A DNA stretch of 64,000 bases from Guyanagaster necrorhizus (taxonomy: Eukaryota > Basidiomycota > Agaricomycetes > Agaricales > Physalacriaceae), in the NCBI RefSeq assembly GCF_019112545.1, contig NW_025064886.1:229277-293276 (forward strand), written 5' to 3'. The position numbers were made by a program, and so were the translations under genes. Positions within the stretch are counted from its first letter, which is position 1; every line of letters begins with the position of its first letter. This document shows, one piece after another, positions 1 to 12,278 of this stretch. The notes under the pieces are model-generated. The model was not told where the DNA came from. It saw nothing but the letters and a program-made list of their open reading frames with translations, and did no database searches.

Positions 1-1208
1 CAGCATGTGCCAGCCATAACTCCAAACAGTACTGCGGCGGCTGGACAAAGTCATTAGCAACAAGCAGTAGACGGGAAAATCGGTCACGTACGGGATCCAA
101 CGAATCCGCTCGCGGGAGTAATTGCCACTAACCCCGAAACGGCACCAGAACAGAAACCGACTGCTGACCATTTCTTTTCCAGACGGTAATCCCACAGCAT
201 CCATGTCAGCCCACCGACGCTAGCGGCGAGGTTGGTCACTATGCAGGCCTGGGCTGCCCTCAAGTTGGCACTCAGAGCACTACCACCATTGAAGCCGAAC
301 CATCCAAACCAGAGAAATACGGTGCCTTGAGACAAGTATTAGCTTCGACGACAAGTCAGTAACAGAAAGGACTGACCTAGAATGACGAAACTCGTGTTAT
401 GAGGTTTATATGATAGCCGCTCAGTCCCCCAGCCCTTTCGCTTGCCAAGATAGATACTAATAGCCAACGCAGCTGTTCCCGAGGAAATATGGACCGGAGT
501 TCCACCAGCGAAATCGAGACCTCCCATGATGAAGGCCCATCCATTCGCTGACCAGGTCCAGCAAGCTATGGGATCATAGACGAGCGTTGACCACATGAAG
601 ACGAATACGGGAACAGGACCCAAACGTCCCCGTTCTGCAAAGGCGCCGGCGGCGAGCATCGGGGTGATTGCGGCGAACATGAGTTGGTACACGCAGAAAA
701 CGATTGCAGGTATGCGCGCACTACCCATTGAAGGAGCGTCAAGGACGCCTTTGAGACCAAAGTATTCTGCCAAGGAGTTAGACGATGCGGGAACGAGTAC
801 TTTTAGAGACGTACTGAGGTCTCCAATGTATTTGCTACCAGTCTCACTGAAGGCGAGTGAGTAACCCCAGAAGAACCACTACATGACTCATTCAAAATAC
901 TGATCAAAAGGAAAGTATTGCGTACACACTTGAAAAGAGACAACGGCCAAGATCATAACGCCCATATAAATTTGACCAAGTGCATTTTTCCTCCTCAACA
1001 GTCCTGAATACAGGTACCCCACTCCGGGGATCATGATCCACACAAGCGCAGTGGCTGCAAGAGTCCATGCAATGTCACCATTATTGTAAACGTGTACGAC
1101 GCCGTCTGTGTCTGTCGTGGTGAGAGTACCGGCTGAAAATAGGTCAGAAAATTTAAACGAATGGAAGAAAAATTAGAGCTTACAGGCGTCGTAAGTGACG
1201 TTGACCAT
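1..1208 (-). CDS. Ammonium transporter (AMT/MEP family), C-terminus off the window
   Basis: Membrane permease that imports ammonium across the plasma membrane. The start is the ATG at 1208: a 25-nt first exon (1208-1184), an intron 1183-1133 (GTAAGC...CAG), then an exon beginning at 1132 whose product reads GDIAWTLAATALVW, the usual AMT first membrane helix. Further exons give WFFWGYSLAF, AGGTPVHISSGTAALA (the family signature with HISSG) and FLWFGWFGFNGGSALSAN. A last intron (about 103-52) precedes VLFGVMAGTC, and the gene continues beyond position 1, so the last third is missing. All joins keep frame. GATA-type sites (for example CGATAAAG read on the minus strand near 1310) lie just upstream, which would fit nitrogen control by a GATA factor, but this is inference. 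Confidence 0.93.
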
Positions 1209-4200
1209 CGTGATTGAGAGGAAGGAGCGCAAGAGGGAATATACTTAACAACATTCCGAAGACGACCTAAATTCCCGTTTGGAAGTTGAATTGATGACAT
1301 AAGCCCTTCTTTATCGTCCAATAAAGAACCATGGGTGATCGGAATGATCGCTTGGCGTGTGCTTCTGTTCCTGGTTCTGGCCACGAAATCACGAAATCCC
1401 AAAACGACAGAGAAAACATCGCCGAGGGGAACTTTTATTTATTACACGCTCACATTTATTCGCTCACCATGATGAATCACATCTCACGACCTCAACCTTT
1501 CTGTATGGACACCGCTGTGGACTTTAACTGTACTTCAGCGCCGAGATAAAATTATATCTGGTAAGCTAGCGGATCAACAGGCCACTTCAGTCCATACCAA
1601 CATATGCTACCTGCGTAGGTCGCTCCATGAAGCTAGAGTGTGCCAAGGACGGCGCTCCACATTGTCGAAAAGGCCCCTGTGGTCCAAAGATAAGGAAACG
1701 ACGGGGATTGGAAAATGCTGGCCATATTGAGATGAGTGGGATGACACGTAAATTGGATCTGGGATCGTTCCGATATTCAGTCATATTATTGTATACGGGA
1801 CGCCGCCGCGACGTGTTGATCTGGGATTCAGGAGGGAGAAAGTTCCTGTTTGAGAGGGGTGAGGCCTGAGGTTGACAAGTGTAGGCACAATGCACAAGTA
1901 TTCTAGACGAAGACCATGCGCTACCTGGGGATGACAGGTGTAGGACATTAACGTTTAGGTACGGTTAGCTGATAAGAAGCTTGATCAATAGTGTGGTTTG
2001 GGCACCCAGAATGTAGGATACCAGGGAAACGAGCACACAGCCAAGGAGCTCACCATCGCAAAACGCCATCAAAGGTCTAGATGTCCATCAAAGAAAGGTG
2101 AAATGGGAAAACTCGTACGCCGGCGTCAAAGGAGGAGTTGGGAAATACTAAGTAACCGATGCAACCCGAGCTAATTCTACGTCCGAACGTCTCCGAACCC
2201 TCCAGTGTATTAAGTTCAAGCATACTAGAGCATACCAGCCGGAGTGCATTTGAACTGGTAGAGATCAGTATTCGTTCCGTGATTACGCAGCGACAAGGTC
2301 AACACTTGGATGGAAAACAAAATTCAGTTAGATGTGGGACATCTGACGAATGTTGAACTTTTGAGTATCTCTGTGCACAGCCGGATCGAATATGACCATA
2401 CTTACCGCTGACGGCGCGTCAAGCTATCTTTAATGATTCACATGGGATAAGAAAGTCAGAATGATCTTCGAGCATGGAATTATTGAGTATATTCCTGGAA
2501 ACCACAGAGCAAGAGTTACTTAACTCGTGAATCGAATGATAGATTGGAAAATCGAACTACGCTTTTCAGGGTATCACGTCGGAGCTACCGGCCCGCTGAC
2601 CCCGGCGACGACGTTCGTTCATTAAACATGATAAGTAGCATAGTGAATTTAGTTTTCCTGTGCACTAGTACGTTTATGTTAGAAGTTTCAGGTTCCCTTT
2701 TTGCCTATTATTATCATGGTGTAAGTCTGACATCTGTCTGATCGTAGTCGAGCTTACGAAAAGCTTTATCTACTCGGACTACTATCTGCTTGCGTGTACT
2801 GGCTCTCCTCGTTATGTCTTGGCAGCAAGATATCGACTTGTGATTCGCGACTTCTTGCGTTATGTAACGCTAAACGAAGGGAGGCTGTTAGGCTTTGCGA
2901 CCATGAGATGATAGAAGGATCTTGATCTCGTCTGCGCATGCTATTCATCCGTTCCGCCGACCAGATGTCAGAGATCGAGTGGAGACAGCGGGCCCGCCCA
3001 TCCCTGAAAGATAAGTAGCCCTGTTTCCGTATAGAAATATCCTGCCTCCCCTCTCCTCTGGTAAAGTTACGGCGTCCCCGTTGGTCAAACTAGAGGCGGC
3101 TCCTTATTAAATATGAGACTGAGTCCCATATGGGATAGTCTAGGTCATTTATGCTCGAGGATGGTGGAACGGAGCCACCGACAGCCGCGTATCGTGTAAG
3201 GCCCTCCCTCCCAATCCGCCATGGCCAAAAATGTCTACCATATATGTAAAGGAGGGCCATTCACCCAATGTTGACACATCGACGGCTTGTTGGTTTGCTC
3301 TTTGTAACAAAGTTCCTTTACATTCCCGGAAGTTCCGGTTGTTTTATCTTCGTACGTACATATGAGTCTGGTCTACTCTCAGTGCTAGTCTCTGACACTT
3401 ACCTCTACATTAATTTCCCATTACAAGCATCAGCATTGTGTTTTCCGGTCTTGGAATCACACTGGAAAAACAAGTAGAACATCCCAAGGACCAAGGGTTC
3501 TTAATAAGTCTTCTGCGTTCAGTGGAAAGTGGAAGTCCCTGCTCCCATCGAAAACCATTGCCTGACGCGTTGCGTAGTCTGGACTCAAGACATGCATTTG
3601 ACTACCCTGCTTGCAGAACGTACGGCGTCTGCAAGACATGGACTGAAGACGATGATCTTGGTCTTACTCCTTACTCAGTCTCCCTCGCGGTAGGTTCCAA
3701 AACTTAACCCGTCGGAATGACGGTTCGATAGTTACCAGGACAGAGAAATGACAACTCGGAGCCCACCATGCAACAGGCAATGGACGCGACGTTGCTTGAA
3801 GGCAATAATCGTAGGTTTGATTGCATCGGTGGCGTCAACGTGCAGAGTGATTCGAAATGATGATTGAAAGTAGCCGTCGATGTTGTCCGGCAGCTCCTCG
3901 ATCCCAGACATCCAGGTCGCGATTGGGTTCTTCGAATGAATAGAGAGCATATATCAAAAGGCGGCACCGTCGACATATGTGACATGAGCACGGTCACCTC
4001 CGAGGCATCCCAATGCTTGCTTGCGAGTTAGCGAAATTCTTGTCGTCTTAAGAATTCAATCCTTGACCATTTAGGATTAAGCATGTACTTCCAGAAGAAA
4101 TAAATGAACGTTTACCGGCTGCTTCGAATGGGCTGCTTTAGAGATGTAGGTGGCGAAGAGATGTGTGAGTTGTTTCAGCCAGTACGAAGACGTGGACCTC

Positions 4201-5280
4201 ATGCTACATCCGACATCTGTTCGCGTCTCCTTTGCTTTATCAAGAAGAGCGGATGGAACTGAGGTGCCACGTAGACTGCAATTATTCTTCAATGCCATTC
4301 TCATACAGCAGAGCATCAGTCCAGCATTTGCGTTGGGTTTGTCCTTCGAATGCTACGTCTGGCACCTGCTTGAGGTAAGAATCGCACTGTTTCCGTCCAA
4401 ACGTTAGGGTACTCGCTCGTCGCCGTTGTCTAGCAGAACAGTACTCTATGAAGAGAGCCGAATTAAGGGAAATCGAACAATGTGATTTGCCACGCGTGCA
4501 ACTAGGAATCTGTAGCGCTAAACGATCGTCTGACTGTGGGAACGGCGTCAATGGGAATATAGCGCCACTGTTCAGTTCAGCATTACCTTGCATTGAACAC
4601 CGCAATGGGTAGATCGACCGCTGTATTTAAGGAGTTATTGACATCGAGGATTGATATATAGTGAGCATGACATTGACCGACGTCGACGGTCATCATGCAT
4701 GTCCATGTCGGGCCAAAAATCATTTATTGTTCGGTGGCGGTGAGGTCAAAGATGCAGCGAGCAGGGTTACAGATGCAAGAATGATGTTCAGACAGAGCAG
4801 TAGGCTACACCAATGAGCAAGCCCAACGCACCGTCCGCTGATCGCCGACAACGGTACGAACTCACGACGGCGCTTCCACTGCGATGAGCAAGGGTATCAC
4901 GTCGACGGTCGAGCAGCCCGCTGCTGGCGATACATGGCAGTATTCGGTGAGCGGCGCCCATTGATGTATTAATTAGTGCATTAGCTTTAACTTGGGCCGA
5001 TCCAAGCTGCATTCTGGATAGAGACGATTTTCAGAGTCAAGACAAGATATAAAGGAAGGATAATAATTGGGATGCTTGCCAGTGACTGTCCCCCTCAATG
5101 TTCTTTTTCCTGATGCACTCTCCTTTCACCAAACCACGCATGGTCCGATTTGTGGACGTCGTGCGGATCGAAGGAAAAGAAGCAGCGTCAGCGAGACTGT
5201 CCGTTTCAGGCCCGACGGTCAACAACCCCCAACAACGCGGTAAAACTGTAACAGCTTCCTGCTCATCGCTGCCGTCGTCG
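1209..5280. other. Gene-poor stretch, about 4 kb
   Basis: Only short open frames without recognisable domains or convincing splice chains on either strand. The first few hundred bases hold the ammonium transporter promoter. The rest looks like unconstrained or decayed sequence; I saw no clear inverted repeats or transposase remnants. Confidence 0.5.
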
Positions 5281-7718
5281 ATGGAACCTGAAATATGGGA
5301 CGACGAATTCGAGCTGGACGAGCCAATTCCCAGTACCAGCACGGCGCCACCCCGACGGACCTCACATGAACATTCCTCCGACGAAGACGACTTTGGATTG
5401 TGGGACAACGAGGACCGTACCCTCACTGCTCGTTCGTCGCGAAAGCCGTCGACGCCACCGCCGCCAGTGCCGCCACTTTCTTCGTCGCTCCATTCACCCA
5501 CAGCTTCGCTTTTCTCCGCACCGTCATACCATGCCAACAACTCATCCACTCACCTCCGGCCGACGTTCTCTCGGACGTCTGCTTCGACCCTAGCACACCT
5601 ATCTCCTTCACCGCCTATCGCACGACGGAGACTGAAGAAGAAGAGCCGTCCTCCGGAGACTATGGGAATGTATGAGATGCAGGAATTTACTGAGGAGGAT
5701 TTACCGGCGGCACGAGAGAAGGACGACGATCCTCCGACTTTACCAACCGTCCTGACGAGAATTGGGAGTGTCAAGTCTAAGTGGGGCATCAGACGAAAAC
5801 GAGCGAGCGCGACACCGAGCGAGGTTGTTCGTGAAGAACGACACGGTGCGTGCTACAGTTATTCTGCTATATTCTATCCAATGATCTAATGTATCCGTAG
5901 ATACTTCATCTTCATCATGGTTCGCCCATCCTCCTTCAATAAACAAGCGAAAATCAACATCAGGATTACCTGCAGACTTAGAGGCTGAGCTGAATGCAAC
6001 ACCCACCCCAAAAGAAGGTAGCCGCAATTGGATGGGCAATGTTCGACGCATAAGTCTCGGAGGCAAGCATAAACGGGGTATATCTATTGGTACTCCAGGT
6101 ATTTCAGGTCCTGACATTCCTACGGTGGAGCCACTACCATCGTCTCCCTCAAAGGTAGCTTCACTAGGACGGACCATCGCCCCGAGCACCGCGCCTGTAA
6201 CACGGCGAAATTCTCTGGGTGACCTCAAAATTCCCGCTCATGTAGCTCAGGCACAAGTTGGCCTACGAAGGGATCTGGGCCTGGTCAAGGAGTTTGCACA
6301 GAGCGTCGACGGTATGGCTTCGTTGGCATGGATTTCAATTTACTGAAACAGTACCAGAACTCAAGTCCTTGCAAACCAACTACCAAGCTCTTGTTACTAA
6401 ACTCGATCCTCTTCTCGCTCAATCCCCTTCATCTGGTCCCTCATCTTTGCCCTCTATCCCTGTTTTCCATACCCGTGAACGATCAAAATCGAACGCGAAC
6501 CATTTCACATCGGAATACTATGTCATCAATTCGAAATATAGAATTGCTTGGGAATGTGCCGATATTCTCGTTGATCTAGGGACCGGTGCGCCGTCGACGA
6601 GTGTCAGTGCCCCAGCCATAGCCACCGCGATGACCACACGAAAAGATGAGCCGCCACCATCCCTTGCCCCGCCTATGGCCTCACCTACTTCTGCCTGGCG
6701 CGCTTCCACTGGCCGACATGATCTCAGTCAACGTCAACTGCAGCTCCTTCAAGAGATGCTGGCTTCCCCTGAATCCCATCATCCAACTACAATCAATCGC
6801 GAATGGCGCTGGGGAGACAGCACCATAACGCTCCCGTCACAGTCAGAAGAGTCATCAAATCGAGCTCCCGAGGACGATGCTACGAAGAAAAGACGGGGCA
6901 GTAGACTTGGTCTGGGAGGGCTGAGAGATGTACTGAAAGCCTTGAAATGGCATCAGCACAACAATCACCACCACCACCACCACCACCACCATGATCAGCA
7001 TCAGCATCAAAGCGCAAATCAGTCAAATGCATCACTGCACTCAAACGGTATTGATAGCCATTTGTACCCTCATGCCAGGCTTCCAACATACGGTCGTCGG
7101 CGCGCCAAGACGTCGAGTGAGCCGTATGAGTCATATTCTTCTCTATCGAATGTGCATGGAAAGCCCGCGTCGAGTCCGAGAAGGCCCCCTCTCGCCTCTA
7201 TCTTCCGGATTGGATCGAGCAAAACTTCAAGTTCCAAATCGAGCAGCGTGGCTGGGGGTGCAGATGCGAGTAAAAGCAATCTCAACTTGTCCTTGGTGCC
7301 TACATCGAGCTCAGATTATGGGTGGGATCATTTCGATGACCGGGAAGAGCATGGAGATACCATTCGTGTGAAGAATCGGTTATCGAATGTTGAGGAGGAG
7401 GCGAGGTCGAAGGGGTCTTCGCAGCCTGGACCATCGAGTGTGATTCCATCTCTTCCGAATGGATTTACATCCCATCCGCATGATGGATATGTGAATGGAT
7501 CTACCAGACCGCCGCTGCTTCCGCCGTTAGACATCAAAGGCAAAGGGGTGCTGAAATCTGGCTCCGTGCGCTCGATGCCACCAACTCCTGCGGTAGCAAT
7601 GACCCCGGAGAATATCAAGCCCTTGCTGGAGAATGCGAAGGAGGTAAAGAGGCGCCTAGAAGAGTGTATCGAGGAGCTGAGGACGCTGTTGAAGAAGGTC
7701 GACACAGCAGAGAAGTAG
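5281..7718 (+). CDS. Disordered acidic protein with WDDEFE motif, possibly Byr4/Bfa1-like
   Basis: Three exons, 5281-5845, 5901-6311 and 6352-7718, join in frame to a 780-residue product. The N-terminus starts MEPEIWDDEFELDEP and a second acidic tryptophan patch follows (DDFGLWDNED); such WDD-F motifs are seen in Byr4/Bfa1, the GAP partners of the septation initiation network, so a cytokinesis role is possible but weakly supported. The rest is rich in Ser, Pro and basic residues, with a short ordered region (about residues 270-390, including YYVINSKYRIAWECADILVD), a run of nine histidines encoded by a CAC/CAT repeat near 6966-6992, and a helical C-terminus (VKRRLEECIEELRTLLKKV) that may form a coiled coil. 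An in-frame ATG at 5098 would add 61 residues; I prefer 5281 because the WDD motif then sits at the N-terminus. Confidence 0.75.
6966..6992 (+). repeat. CAC trinucleotide repeat coding polyhistidine
   Basis: A run of CAC/CAT codons inside the preceding gene encodes nine consecutive histidines, flanked by further His/Gln-rich sequence (HQHNN before, DQHQHQ after). Such tracts are prone to length change. Confidence 0.9.
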
Positions 7719-9516
7719 AGTCATATCTGTATCATTTATCATTTGGTTTTTGTGTGATGCATTGCTTTCGGTTTAGCTTTTGTGCATTAATATTATTTCT
7801 ATCGAAATAATCTGGGACGATTATGTCCAACTTATAGTGGCATTTGGTGCTTGTCAGTGTGAAAACCAACCAGAGTCAGGTAGATTCCTCTGTGGCTCCA
7901 TCAGCGTGGTAACCTGGGTGCGTTTTAGCATGCATTTCCATAGTTCTCTGATCCACTTGGAATCGTGTGCTAACACCTTTATGACTATACGCCGTCGGTC
8001 AGGATGAACTTCAACCGACTTGTGTACTGCAGCATCATAAGCTCTTGTCGACACGCTTTAGCCCTTTCCGAACATCATGGATACTTTTGCCATATCCGAC
8101 GAAGGAAGCCATTCCGGAGTCTTCACATCACATATTCGAGAGTGGGTTCGATAATTTTACGCTGGATCTTCAAGCTAGCGAAATGCTGTCTCAAATGATT
8201 TCGAAAGAGAAAAGGCTACCTTAGCGAATTATTCGGAAAGAAGATTGCCCTTTCAGTCTACGCCCTGTGATTTTAGCACGGCTTTACACCAACCTGACTT
8301 TTGTGATGCCTTCTTCACGCGTCGGATTTCGAACTAATCACACTTTTGCATTGTGTTTATCTCCAAGAGGTTCAAAGGAAGACATCTTACTCGCATTTCA
8401 ACAAAAACGTAAACGTAAATATGCGCTCATGGCTCCTAGACTGCATTCAATGGCTCCGGGTAACCGCTTGTAATGGCAAGAATGACGACGAGTTATAATC
8501 CCAGAATCACATCGTCACGTAGGGGTCGAGGCAGGCCTCACACGTAAACGAAGTGAATATCAATCAAGATCTATCATAAAGAAGATACTTCAGTCTGAAA
8601 CCAACCACGAATGGAAAAAGGTATCGATATTCCTGCTAACCGTATTGTTTTCGTTAATACCTTGGAGTGAAGAGAGCTTGCCCATCCTCTGTTCTGATAG
8701 GATGCAACCGCAACAAAGGGAAAAAAAAAACGCATGCCAATCTTATGTTATGGCACATGCGAAGAGAGAAGGCCGTGCTAACTCGGTGGAAGCTGGGAGC
8801 ACAGTACTAAGTCCGTTGCAACGGTTCAGAACTATGATGTGTCGATTAAGAGCAGCCGGATTCGTTCGCGGCCAGCCCGTTGTCCGAAAGGCAGTAGGAA
8901 CATAGTCTTTTTATGTATATCGAGGATCGTCCTTAACAACGAACCTGTTGACTCGAAAAAAAGTCTGTAGTTCCGGATTGGGTTTGTTCGTGCTTGCCGT
9001 CCTCTAGTCCCGCTATCTATACTGATGCGCGTTTGCACAAGCTCGGTTATACATCGTTCTTGACTCGTTAATCTCGGTCTGTACTCCTATGCGTAGCGTC
9101 ATTTAAGTTTACCCCCGTAAGGCTGTTCAGCTTCAACTTTCTGATCAACATCATCATTCCAATCTCGAAGCTTCTCGCCCAGAACATACCTTCAAGAAAG
9201 AACAGAGCCAGAATGCAGCTATATGTCTGATCCAGTTCATCCGCGAGCGTGCATTATAGCTGATTAGAGAGAAAAGGAGTATTTGAGCATCGCCTGGAAG
9301 GGACCACCGCAAAAATGAGCAAAGAATCGGCATTGAAAAGAATGCATGTACACTTGGAGAAAAGAGAAAGCGGGGGTATGTAGACCAGACATTAGAGGCC
9401 TGATGAGAAAGCGACAGTGGGTCATGCCAGATGTTCCATTAGCCGACCTCAGGCGGTCCAGCAGGTCTGTCTTTTGGCTCGCTTCCTTCGTCAGATGGGT
9501 GACACCCTTGTCTATA
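7719..9516. other. Intergenic, no gene seen
   Basis: Short open frames only, no domains recognised on either strand. It separates the acidic protein from the alcohol oxidase scrap. Confidence 0.5.
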
Positions 9517-9770
9517 GGATGTGTCGTTGCTGGCAGGTTGGCCTACGCCGATCCCACCTTGAAAGTCATGCTCATCGAAGGTATGCATAATACCTCATCT
9601 GCCTGTACATTCTGTGGCATTCTCTCTGTGCGTCTGTCCAGGAGGAGCCAACAACCGAGATGATCCTTGGGTATACAGGTAAGTTCGGTGACTGTTCGCT
9701 TCTGTCGTAGACTAAGCTACGGTTCACCAGACCAGGAATCTTCGTCAAGAATATGCAGCGGGACGGGATG
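9517..9770 (+). pseudogene. Alcohol oxidase (GMC family) 5' fragment
   Basis: Translated pieces read GCVVAGRLAYADPTLKVMLI, then GANNRDDPWVYR, then PGIFVKNMQRDG, the N-terminal FAD-binding part of methanol/alcohol oxidase type GMC enzymes. The three pieces are separated by two intact introns (9581-9641 and 9679-9730), both GT-AG and both keeping frame. The expected start with the GxGxxG loop is unrecognisable just upstream, and homology stops at about 9770, well under a tenth of the usual 600-650 residues. It ends some 70 bases from the convergent NRAMP stop. This is a truncated relic, not an active enzyme. Confidence 0.82.
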
Positions 9771-9836
9771 CAAGTTACAATCGCCCTCGTAACAACGCAA
9801 ATGATTTTGTATTGGCATCTACGAGTATACCAAGAA

Positions 9837-11374
9837 TTACGTCGTCATACCCAAGTTAACAAGAACATAAACGTTCGCCGTTACAATGAGGAGCCAAACC
9901 GCTGCGCCCAGCAAGATGGTGGGTATGCTGTTACTGAAATTCACGGAGCCTCCATTGTCATTTTCCACCGACATAACGCGTTTGTGACTGGTCAACCACA
10001 AAAGGGGAAAGACAATGAAGGGCAGAACGATAGATAAGACGACCTGGGATGCGACCAGGAGGGTGTCAATACCGCTTCTGCCTATTGCTATAGCGACGGT
10101 GAGCGCTGGTACAAGGGATAGAAGACGGGTGATAAGCCGCCTGAACACGGGTGACAGGCGAATGTTCAGAAATCCCTCGGACACGGCCTGACCTGCCACA
10201 GTGGCGATGAGGGATGAAGACTGGCCGGAGAAGAGGAGAGCGACGGCAAAGAGGGTGGCAGCGGATGGAGAGACGGCGGTGCGAATAAGGTCATACGCGT
10301 CAAAGAGGGAGGCAGAGTGGGCGGTGGCGGGATGGATGGCGCTTGCGAGGATGAGGATGAGGGAATTAATTACGACCGCAAAGCAGAGGAGGGAGAAGAC
10401 AACATCGGCGATGCCATGGTACAAATGTAGCCTGATGAAAGAGAGCGAGTTGCTAGTTGATGTCTGCGGTGGGGAAATGTGTGACATACGGAAGACGGAC
10501 CGGATCCGCTGTCGGAGCATGTCCGGTTTCTCCTCCTCCTTCTCGACAGACTGGGCTGTTACACGGTCCTGTGTTGCTAGAGCCGAGCCGAGGAAAAGAC
10601 TGTGTGGCATGACCGTCGCTCCAAGGATGCCCACTGACGTATACAGAGCTCCGTTTTTGAATATGTACTTTGAAGGTACATACCCAAGGAAAGCGTCGGG
10701 CCAGTGGACGTTGACGCGGGCAATGATGATGCACATGCAGATGAGGACAGCAATCACCAGTGCAGCGATAATAACTTCGAAGACGCGCACGGGTCGTCCG
10801 CGAAGGGGATCACCGAAGGCGAGGATGAGAAGGACGTCAAAGGCGGTGATGAGAACGCCGTGCCATATTTCGAGGGCGGGAAAAAGCAGGCACAGGGCAA
10901 TTGCAGACCCGAGCAGCTCAGCCAGGTCTGTCGCTACGATCGCCGTCTCCGAGATTGTGTATAGAGGGTATAGGAGGAAATATCGGGTTAGAGGGCGAGG
11001 ATAAAGCAATACCCGGCAGTGCGAAGCCAAGTCAACGCCAGTTACGCATCCCAGTCGATGAGACGATACCTAATCGACGAGATCAGTACGCATATACCCA
11101 GCTAACGAACTGCCAACACACCTGAAAGAACACGGCAATCAGTCCAGCTAAGAGGACAACAAAAAGCAGTCGATAGCCGTACGACGACCCTGCTTGCAGA
11201 TCAACCCCCCAGTTTCCTCTGGAACAAGACGCTAGGTCGTCAAGAGCTGGGAAAAATCAGGGAAAAAGGCACTCACGGATCAAAATACGCTACTGCACAG
11301 ACCAACCCGACACCTGTGTGCTTTTTAGCGTGAATCCAAAGCGTCGTCGAAAGCGATTTGACAGTGATGGCCAT
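9837..11374 (-). CDS. NRAMP-family divalent metal transporter
   Basis: Proton-coupled manganese/iron transporter of the SMF/NRAMP family, an integral membrane protein. Exons 11374-11277, 11218-11122 and 11069-9837 join in frame to 475 residues. The DPGN motif of helix 1 is rebuilt exactly across intron 1 (residues 32-35, AYFDPGNWGVDLQAG). TDLAELLGSAIALCLLF, GILGATVMPHSLFLGSA (the MPH motif of helix 6) and AGQAVSEGFL follow, so the metal-binding Asp, Asn and Met positions are all present. The loop after helix 6 carries an acidic EKEEEKPD stretch. The start MAITVKS is the first in-frame ATG. Family members work at the plasma membrane, vacuole or endosome; the sequence does not decide which. Confidence 0.94.
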
Positions 11375-12278
11375 TGAGGTCAAGATGGGGGGTGGCTGCG
11401 GCCATATACAGGACCAGAATGGGGTGAACCAGAGAGAAGGAACCCAGAAATGTGGAATTCATGACGCCTCCGCGAAACGAGTTAGTGGTAGACCGCAACC
11501 TTGCCACGTGATGTCCCGAGGATGTGTCACTCCGGGTGTTTTAGGGATTTCGCTCGGAATATCCATGCTTCCGGAGCGTCGGGATTCCCCGTTTTGGCTG
11601 TTGGCGGCTAGGAACTGGCGCACGACCGTGTGGCTTGTGCCTCACGCTGGACCAAAATATGGCGAATCACAGCCTCAATGTATATATAAAGATAACAAGG
11701 GGATCCGGTAGATGATATCTTGGACGAACACACTTCCGGTACCGGTACTTTCGCCGACGGATGACAGTTTTGGCACAGAGTCACAGAATACCATCTTTTT
11801 ACCAAGAAATGGGTACGGTAGAACCGGGAAAATGCATGCGTTGGTTTGAACTGACGGCAAAAGAAAATATCGACGTGATTTGCCGTTGGGCTCGACCTTG
11901 CATCCAACTTTATGGTCGCCGTATCGTTCTTGCGACCTGAACAATCTCTTGGTAATACCCGGTGAGTATAAATCCGATTGCAGTGACGTGAATTGCAGAT
12001 CGTGAATACGATTAACTAGTTCACCCGCACTGGCTGTCACAGAAGAAAGTTGTTAGTAGACGTCTTAGTAACTCCTGTCAGTCTCGTGTTTGTCTCACCA
12101 CTCTCAGTAGGATTTCTGACTTGATATTCGGTTATGACCGCATTGTGGCAGAAACACAAATTAGTAGCGTCGCTGCAGTCACCTCGGGGAAATCTCAGGG
12201 TATTGTCGTGGTCTGACTGCGGCCCGACACATACTATAAAGCTAGCCAGTTTCATCTCCTTCATCCCCATCCTTCACC
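11375..12278. other. Divergent promoter region between NRAMP gene and oxygenase pseudogene
   Basis: No gene. It should hold the promoter of the NRAMP gene (with a GATAA at about 11685) and, at its right end, a TATAAA at 12235-12240 that sits 39 bases before the ATG of the broken oxygenase gene. Confidence 0.5.

Noticed and set aside
10201..11004. Plus-strand open frame of 267 codons
   Set aside because: Antisense of the NRAMP gene; arginine/methionine-rich with no family features.
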